Assembly: GCF_023148685.1 (NCBI RefSeq)
Contig: NZ_JAHXNL010000009.1
Location: 144,595 to 208,594 of the forward strand
Source: Georgenia sp. EYE_87
GTDB taxonomy: Bacteria; Actinomycetota; Actinomycetes; Actinomycetales; Actinomycetaceae
Length of the DNA stretch: 64,000 nucleotides
Reading direction: 5' to 3'
In this document: positions 58,939 to 64,000 of the stretch, one piece after another
Layout: each line of letters opens with the position of its first letter
Position numbering within the stretch: the first letter of the stretch is position 1
Translations under genes and position numbers: made by a program
Notes under the pieces: model-generated
What the model saw: only the letters and a program-made list of their open reading frames with translations
What the model was told of the DNA's origin: nothing
The model's database searches: none

Positions 58939-59601
58939 ATGCTGATCGCCGAGGACGTGGTGCTCCTGCTCACCGACGACACCACGGGACGCCCCGTCGT
59001 CGACTCGACCCGGCGGGACCTCGTCCTCGCCGGCGCGGTGGTCCTGGAGCTGGCCGAGCGGGGCCGGCTCCAGCTGTCCGGGCCCGGTCAGGAGGTCAGG
59101 GCGGGCCGAGTCGTCGTCGCCGACACCTCCCCGACGGGCGACGACGTGCTGGACACCGCCCTCGGGAACCTCGCCGCCCGGAAGCCGGACAAGCCGAAGA
59201 ACGCGCTCCCCGCCGTCGCCAAGGGTCTGCACCGCCGTCTCCTCGAGCGGCTCGCGGAGCGGGGGATCCTGCGCGTGGAGGAGGACCGGGTGCTGGGGAT
59301 CTTCCCGCGCACGTCCTGGCCGGCGCTGGACTCGGCGCACGAGGACGAGCTCCGGCGGGGGCTGCACGACGTTCTCGTCGTCGGCCGCACACCGACGGTC
59401 CGCGAGGCGAACCTGATCTCCCTGCTCCAGTCGGTCAACCAGGTGCCGAAGGTGCTGCCCGGTGCGCAGATCGGCCGCGCGGAGCTCCGGCGTCGGGCGG
59501 GAGCCGTCGAGGGTTCCTTCGCCAGCGACGCGGTCAGGAAGGCGGTCGACGAGGCGATCGCGGTCATGACAGCCACCACCACGACGGTCTCCGGGGCCTG
59601 A
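58939..59601 (+). CDS. GPP34 (Golgi phosphoprotein 3-like) family protein
   Basis: 220 aa. The MLIAEDVVLLLTDDTTGRPVVDS start, LVLAGAVVLELAERGRLQL and GRTPTVREANLISLLQS are conserved GPP34/GOLPH3 segments, where the eukaryotic protein binds phosphatidylinositol-4-phosphate. Actinobacterial members are cytosolic, of unknown function, and often near stress or cell-surface genes. It ends 23 bp before the convergent split-barrel gene. Confidence 0.9.
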   Translation: MLIAEDVVLLLTDDTTGRPVVDSTRRDLVLAGAVVLELAERGRLQLSGPGQEVRAGRVVVADTSPTGDDVLDTALGNLAARKPDKPKNALPAVAKGLHRRLLERLAERGILRVEEDRVLGIFPRTSWPALDSAHEDELRRGLHDVLVVGRTPTVREANLISLLQSVNQVPKVLPGAQIGRAELRRRAGAVEGSFASDAVRKAVDEAIAVMTATTTTVSGA

Positions 59602-59624
59602 GCCGTGGCGACCCGCGGTGCCGC

Positions 59625-60044
59625 CTAGTGGGGCTGGGGCACGAAGGTAAAGCGGCGGCCGGCCACGTCGGTCGGCGTGATCTCGACGAAGACCGGCTTG
59701 TCCGTCCCGACCCGCGGCCGCACGGGGAGCTGCTCGGCGGCCACGATCTCCGCCTCCTTCTCGAGCCGGCGCGCTGTGCCCTTGACGACGACGGAGACCG
59801 CGGAGTCGGTGCCGATCTCGTCGATCTCCAGCGCCACATGGCTGTTGATCGTCAGCTCCAGCAGCTTGCTGCCCTGCGCGGTGCGCAGGTAGAGGCGCCC
59901 GCCCTCGGCCGCGTAGTTGACCGGAAAGATGTCCGGCTGGTCCTGGACGCTCACGGCGAGGCGGCCGAGGTCCTTGGCCTCGAGCAGCCGCCAGCACTCG
60001 TCCTCGGAGAGGGTGGAACCTTGACGTTCATCATCGAATCCCAT
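59625..60044 (-). CDS. Pyridoxamine 5'-phosphate oxidase-family split-barrel protein
   Basis: 139 aa. STLSEDECWRLLEAKDLGRLAVSV, DIFPVNYAAEGGRLYLRTAQGSKLLEL and VVVKGTARRLEKEAE are the flavin/F420-binding split-barrel motifs of actinobacterial PPOX proteins. It should bind FMN or F420 and act on a small substrate such as a quinone. The DNA ligase gene begins 77 bp upstream of its stop direction on the same strand (its 3' end at 60122). Confidence 0.87.
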   Translation of the reverse strand: MGFDDERQGSTLSEDECWRLLEAKDLGRLAVSVQDQPDIFPVNYAAEGGRLYLRTAQGSKLLELTINSHVALEIDEIGTDSAVSVVVKGTARRLEKEAEIVAAEQLPVRPRVGTDKPVFVEITPTDVAGRRFTFVPQPH

Positions 60045-60121
60045 GACCCAGAGTATTTCGGCGATCTGTCGGCGGCGTGGGCCGTTGGTCTCTGGGCCGG
60101 GGCCCGGCGGGCCCTGACGCG

Positions 60122-61810
60122 TCAGGTGAGCGCGCGCACCGTGTCCACGGTGTCGGCCTCCGCCGCGGTCTTGTCGTCGCGGTAACGGAGCACTCGCGCG
60201 AACCGCAGCGCCATCCCGCCGGGGTAGCGGGAGGACCGCTGGATCCCGTCGAACGCGATCTCGACCACCTGCTCGGGTCGGACGTGGACGATGTGCCCGC
60301 TGCGGCCCGTCTCCAGCTCGAGGAACCTCTTCGTCTGCCAGGCGAGCATCTCGTCGGTCATGCCCTTGAAGGTCTTTCCCAGCATCAGGAACTCGTCGCC
60401 GTCGCGGGCCCCGAGGTGGATGTTCGACAGCGTGCCCTGCCGCCGCCCGCTGCCCCACTCCACGGCGAGCACCACGAGGTCGAGCGTGTGGCGGGGCTTG
60501 ACCTTCACCCAAGCCGAGCCCCGTCGGCCGGCGTCGTAGGGGGCGTGCAGGTCCTTGACGACGACGCCCTCGTGCCCGACCTGGATCATCTCGGTGAAGA
60601 ACTCCCGGACCTGCTCGGGGTCGGAGGTGACGCGGCGGGGGACGAGGGCCTCCTCCGGGACGATGCTGCTCAGCGCGCGGAAGCGTTCGGCTGCGGGGGC
60701 GTCGATGAGATCCCGCCCGTCGAGGTGGAGCACGTCGAAGAAGTACACGGTCAGCGGGACCTGCTCGCGCAGCGTGGCGCCGTCCCGGCTCATGGTGCGC
60801 GAGCCGGTCTCCTGGAAGGGGCGCGGCCGTCCGTCGGGTCCGAGCGCGATCGCCTCGCCGTCCAGGACGACGGCCTCCGAGTCGAGGGAGCGGGCCACCT
60901 CGACGACCTCGGGGACCCGGTCCGTGATGTCGTCGAGCGAGCGCGTGAACACCGTGACGTCGGGTCCGGCGCGGTGGACCTGGACCCGGATCCCGTCGAT
61001 CTTCCCGTCCGCGACGACGGGGCGGCCCAGCTTCCCGTCGTCGCCGATCTCGACCGTGCCGCCGGGCGCTTCAAGGTCGCCGGTCTCGACCGTCCCGCGG
61101 GGCGCTTCGTCTTTTCCTGCGCCGCCCCGAGATTCGCCGTCGTCCTCACCGACTACGTCGCCCGCCTTCTCGCTTTCCTCCTTCCCGACGGCGACGCCAA
61201 GCTTCTCGAGCGCGGCGGTGACGTCGGGGGCGGAGGCGGCGAGCATGGGTCTGACGGGACGGCCGACCTCGAGGCGGAACTGTTCGAGGGCGTCCGCTCC
61301 GCCGGTGAGCGCGGCGCTCGCGATCGGTCCGGACAGCGCTGAGAACATCGCCGCGCGGCGGACCACACTGGCCGGTACGTCCGCGGCGGCCGCGATGGCG
61401 TCGAGCAGCACCGAGTCCAGCGCACCCTGCCGCAGCTCACCCAGCAGGAGGCCGCGCAGGAACTGCTGCTCGTCCGGCGTCGCACGGGAGAACAGCTCGC
61501 GGACCGAACGAGTGCGCGCGGACTGGGAGCCGGTGCCGGCAAGGGCGCCGAGCCGCTCGAGCGATTCGTCCACCTGGGTCGGTGTGAGCGTCGGTGCCTG
61601 GGCCGGCTCAGGGAGCTCGGCAAGACTGCGCCAGCCGACGCCGGTGCGCCGCTGCCGCGGGCGGCCGGAGAGGAACGACGCGACGATCTCCGCCTCGTCC
61701 TTACCCGCCGACCGTAGTGCGGCCGCGAGGAGCGCTCGCTTCTCCAGCCGCGAGCGTGTGGCAGCGACCGCGGCGTGGGTCTCGACCAGCTCGGCGAGCA
61801 GCACGCTCAC
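60122..61810 (-). CDS. ATP-dependent DNA ligase (LigB-type) with an acidic insertion
   Basis: 562 aa from GTG. The N-terminal DNA-binding domain (about 1-200), adenylation domain (about 262-460) and OB domain (about 465-562) are in order. Motif I is VADGKIDGIR with the nucleophilic Lys near 270; motif IIIa/IV is LDGEAIAL and motif V HEGVVVKD with WVKVKPRH. Residues about 207-262 are an acidic Gly-rich insertion with a duplicated APRGTVETGDLE-like 12-mer. This is the repair-type archaeal/LigB group, not LigA. It has no Ku or polymerase domain. Confidence 0.93.
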   Translation of the reverse strand: MSVLLAELVETHAAVAATRSRLEKRALLAAALRSAGKDEAEIVASFLSGRPRQRRTGVGWRSLAELPEPAQAPTLTPTQVDESLERLGALAGTGSQSARTRSVRELFSRATPDEQQFLRGLLLGELRQGALDSVLLDAIAAAADVPASVVRRAAMFSALSGPIASAALTGGADALEQFRLEVGRPVRPMLAASAPDVTAALEKLGVAVGKEESEKAGDVVGEDDGESRGGAGKDEAPRGTVETGDLEAPGGTVEIGDDGKLGRPVVADGKIDGIRVQVHRAGPDVTVFTRSLDDITDRVPEVVEVARSLDSEAVVLDGEAIALGPDGRPRPFQETGSRTMSRDGATLREQVPLTVYFFDVLHLDGRDLIDAPAAERFRALSSIVPEEALVPRRVTSDPEQVREFFTEMIQVGHEGVVVKDLHAPYDAGRRGSAWVKVKPRHTLDLVVLAVEWGSGRRQGTLSNIHLGARDGDEFLMLGKTFKGMTDEMLAWQTKRFLELETGRSGHIVHVRPEQVVEIAFDGIQRSSRYPGGMALRFARVLRYRDDKTAAEADTVDTVRALT

Positions 61811-61907
61811 GATGATGGCAGGTAAGTCGGGTGCTGGCAGGTCGGCTGAGAGGGGGTGCTGGCGTGGGGCTGGTCGTCAGGGGCCATCCGAAGGGGGCTG
61901 AGGACTA

Positions 61908-61953
61908 TGAGGGCTCTTCACAGTCGAGCTTGAGGGCTCTTCGCAGTCGAGGG
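61908..61953. repeat. 23-bp tandem repeat, two copies
   Basis: TGAGGGCTCTTCACAGTCGA at 61908 is repeated at 61931 with one base change. It lies in the 265-bp gap upstream of the DNA ligase gene. Confidence 0.85.
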
Positions 61954-62075
61954 TGTAATCGCTGGCTTGATGTCGGCAGGCGCCTCGGCCCTGGGGCAGC
62001 GACGCGCAACGCTGCGGAGGCCCGGTCTCGTGTCACCGTTCGCAGTGGACTTTCACGCGGCCCCGCTCAGATCGG

Positions 62076-62657
62076 TCAGCGGCGCACCTGATAGCGCAGG
62101 TGAAGCACCCGGTTGCCCTGAATCACCACGTCGGGATTCTCCAGCAGGTGCTGTGCGTGGACGGACCCGAAGTAGCGCTTGCCGGACCCGAGCACGACGG
62201 GTACGACGTCCATGCGCACCTCGTCGACCAGGCCCGCGGCAAGCACCTGGCCACCGACGTCGCCAGCGGCGACCTCGACGATGCGGTCACCCGCGAGCTC
62301 CTGCGCCTTGGCCACGGCTGCCTCGACGCTGTCGACGAAGTGAAACGGGGCCTCGGGGTCCCAGCCCTCGGGCCTCGGCCGGTGCGTCACGACGACCACG
62401 TGGTCGACCCCGCTCGGTGGCTTCCCGTCCCAACCGTCCGTCAGGTCGAAGACGTGGCGGCCGGCGATTGTCACCCCGATCTGGTCCCAGTACGGCCGGG
62501 TGTAGTCGTAGGACGTCTGCGACACGTTCAGCTCGCCGCTCTCGTCCAACGGGACGTCGCCGTTGGTCAACCAGTCGAACAGCGGACCGGGCTGGTCGTT
62601 CTCGTCCGCGACGAAGCCGTCCACCGACACCGAGCTGTACATGACCACTTTGCCCAC
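62076..62657 (-). CDS. Dihydrofolate-reductase-like (RibD C-terminal) reductase
   Basis: 193 aa from GTG at 62657 (GGAG 6 nt upstream); the in-frame ATGs at 62687 and 62723 lack a ribosome site. MGKVVMYSSVSVDGFVADENDQPGPLFDWL is the standard start of this family, and VEVAAGDVGGQVLAAGLVDEVRMDVVPVVLG is the conserved DHFR/RibD_C core that binds NADPH. Actinobacterial members are uncharacterised reductases used with NADPH or F420; trimethoprim-type folate reduction is not implied. Confidence 0.9.
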   Translation of the reverse strand: MGKVVMYSSVSVDGFVADENDQPGPLFDWLTNGDVPLDESGELNVSQTSYDYTRPYWDQIGVTIAGRHVFDLTDGWDGKPPSGVDHVVVVTHRPRPEGWDPEAPFHFVDSVEAAVAKAQELAGDRIVEVAAGDVGGQVLAAGLVDEVRMDVVPVVLGSGKRYFGSVHAQHLLENPDVVIQGNRVLHLRYQVRR

Positions 62658-63180
62658 GGGGCGCTCCGTTGCTTTGGGGTGCCCCATATTAGCGAGTCGT
62701 GAGTAGCGGGCGTGTGAGTTCACCGGCGGTGGCCGGCGCGTCGGTGAATGTCGAGATCGAGGCGATTTGGGGATCTAATCCGTCACCGGAGGACCGCCGC
62801 CTGGAGTGCTGCACGGGTGCCAGCGGGACGGTACGAGAATGCCTCGCGCTCCTTTCGAGCGCCGTCATAGGGCATGGGGCACGGCATCCGCGTACAGGCG
62901 TGGTGTGCCCAGACCTGCTGCGTCTCCTGGTGACGGCCGGTTGATCCACACGCAGGGGAATGCCGACCTTTCCCCAGGGCCGAAATTCCCCAGGAAGCTG
63001 GAACGTTGCCCCTTCCTAGTTTCCACAGCAAGCCGAAATGCCACGGTTTCCACAAATTACCGAGAGTTTGTCGTTAGGCATTGCATGTCGAACGCCCGTT
63101 CGATACGGTCAATGGTGTCGCACTGAGATTGGATCCGCAGCAGCCACAGCGATTCGCGGGGCCGCACAAGGGGGTGTGGG
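62658..63180. other. 523-bp lower-GC intergenic region upstream of the DUF222 gene
   Basis: GC is about 50% over 63,001-63,060 by direct count, far below the surroundings. It contains TTTCCACA twice (about 63,020 and 63,047), GCCGAAAT twice, and a perfect SOS box at 63088. No family-like reading frame or ribosome site appears before 63181. Confidence 0.65.
63088..63103 (+). promoter_or_regulatory. Perfect SOS (LexA) box
   Basis: TCGAACGCCCGTTCGA has both half-sites TCGAAC and GTTCGA exact, with the N4 spacer GCCC. It is 77 bp upstream of the DUF222 start. 13E12-repeat (DUF222/HNH) genes of M. tuberculosis carry such boxes. Confidence 0.88.
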
Positions 63181-64000
63181 ATGTCGAACGGAACGGGTGC
63201 GGCGGTGGCAGCCCTGCTGGCACGGGTGCAGGCAGATCTGACAGAACTTGCCGGTATCGACCTGCACACTGTGGCCGGTGAGCTCGCCCTGGCGGTGCTG
63301 GACGGCACAGAGATGTTCGGCCGGCAGGTCGATTCGCTGCGAGCCAGAGCTTTAGCGACGGTGGAGGCGGACGGGCTGTGGGCCATAGACGGCGCACGAT
63401 CGATGGCTGCGTGGCACCGCGCCCGTTCCGGCAAGCACCGCGCGACCGCGGCCCGCGAGGTGCGCCAGGCCCGGGCTCTGCGTGACCACCTGCCAGAGAC
63501 GGCGAAGGCGCTGGCGGCCGGGGAGATCAGCACCGACCACGCCGAGGCGATCGTGCGCCACACGACCAGCAGCGAGGCCAGGCGGGGCCGGCTGCGCGAG
63601 GACGGCGTCGGAGAGCAGTTCCTGCTCAGGCACGCCCGACGACTCGACGCGGCCGCATTCACCACCGCGGTCAAGCACTGGGGCCTGCGGGCGGATCCGG
63701 AGGCGGCGGACCGGGCGTACGTCGAGGAGACGGACCGCGAGGAGTTCTACCTGGCCGAGACCACCGACGGGTACGTGCCCGGTGGATGGCTGTCGAAGAC
63801 CAGCGGGGAGATCGTGCTCACGGCGTTGGCCGCCCGCACGGGCGTGCCCGCCAAGGGCGACAGGCGCGCCCCGGGGCAGCGGCGCGCCGGGGCGCTGGTC
63901 GGGCTGGCGCACCTCGCGCTGGACTCCGGCTCGCTCCGTCCCGGCGCCCGGGTCCGCCCGCACATCAGCGTGCACGTGCCGTTCGAGACCCTGCAGCGGT
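63181..64000 (+). CDS. DUF222 / 13E12-repeat HNH endonuclease-like protein (3' end beyond window)
   Basis: At least 273 codons, open to the right edge. GGGGGTGTGGG precedes the ATG. The DUF222 helical domain is recognisable in LARVQADLTELAGIDLHTVAGE, SMAAWHRARSGKHRATAAREVRQARAL and AAGEISTDHAEAIVRH. Most members end in an HNH nuclease domain, which would lie outside this window. The upstream SOS box suggests DNA-damage induction. It is probably part of a mobile or repeated family, given the low-GC flank. Confidence 0.88.
   Translation, partial: MSNGTGAAVAALLARVQADLTELAGIDLHTVAGELALAVLDGTEMFGRQVDSLRARALATVEADGLWAIDGARSMAAWHRARSGKHRATAAREVRQARALRDHLPETAKALAAGEISTDHAEAIVRHTTSSEARRGRLREDGVGEQFLLRHARRLDAAAFTTAVKHWGLRADPEAADRAYVEETDREEFYLAETTDGYVPGGWLSKTSGEIVLTALAARTGVPAKGDRRAPGQRRAGALVGLAHLALDSGSLRPGARVRPHISVHVPFETLQR

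Noticed and set aside
60115..60130. TGACGCGTCA palindrome at the end of the DNA ligase gene
   Set aside because: It covers the stop codon and has no promoter beside it; most likely chance in GC-rich DNA.
63000..63060. TTTCCACA and GATCCACA motifs resembling DnaA boxes
   Set aside because: They differ from TTGTCCACA at key positions, are few and irregular, and no dnaA, dnaN or parAB gene is near; an origin is not supported.

Overview
The window is a GC-rich actinobacterial chromosome segment. Very high GC, many GTG starts, ATGA/TGATG overlaps, a perfect mycobacterial-type SOS box, a DtxR/IdeR iron box, a DUF222 (13E12-type) gene, an Rv2578c-type radical SAM protein and an FusA2-type EF-G all point to Actinomycetota. 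Placement in Micrococcales (for example a Georgenia- or Cellulomonas-like genus) is a guess. I see no tRNA, rRNA, CRISPR array, insertion sequence or phage.

Positions 1-10,000 are an aromatic-acid catabolic island. On the minus strand lie an FAH isomerase/decarboxylase fused to an RraA-like aldolase, a GntR regulator and the start of an HpaE-like aldehyde dehydrogenase, with a divergent MHS-family transporter. A thiamine-diphosphate decarboxylase-like gene and an IclR regulator follow. Divergent to the IclR gene are a 3-hydroxybenzoate 4-hydroxylase-like flavoprotein and a second aldehyde dehydrogenase. The control regions hold shared ATCGTATA-type palindromes and two identical-arm inverted repeats one 20-bp step apart.

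Positions 10,073-13,647 hold a glycosyltransferase, a CGNR zinc-finger protein, a hotdog thioesterase and a CPBP membrane protease. Positions 13,769-22,411 hold a second aromatic module that looks like salicylate breakdown through CoA thioesters. It has a salicylyl-CoA 5-hydroxylase-like flavoprotein, an NDP-forming CoA ligase-like protein, an EntE-like aryl-AMP ligase, a PaaY/gamma-carbonic-anhydrase-like protein, a PaaX-family repressor and a divergent aromatic-acid transporter. A 15-bp sequence containing a perfect palindrome overlaps the -35 hexamer of both the catabolic operon and the transporter. One copy lies across the stop codon of the repressor gene.

Positions 22,667-44,192 are mostly housekeeping and accessory genes: an MFS protein, a PGRP amidase with five 45-residue repeats, small enzymes, a CueP copper protein beside a glutaredoxin-like gene, a radical SAM protein behind an SOS-like box, a glycosyltransferase/glycosidase pair, an ECF sigma/anti-sigma pair facing an exported protein, an EF-G paralogue and class I aldolase. 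Positions 44,276-48,089 are an iron-box-controlled Fe(III) ABC transporter. It is followed by a receiver/thioredoxin-reductase fusion lacking CxxC, an MFS pump preceded by a 17-codon leader ORF, and an ABC-2 transporter divergent from a NarL-type two-component system. The right end has a CDP-alcohol phosphatidyltransferase overlapping a FkbM methyltransferase tail to tail, Hsp20, GPP34, an ATP-dependent DNA ligase with an acidic insertion, a DHFR-like reductase, a lower-GC gap with a perfect SOS box, and a truncated DUF222/HNH-type gene.
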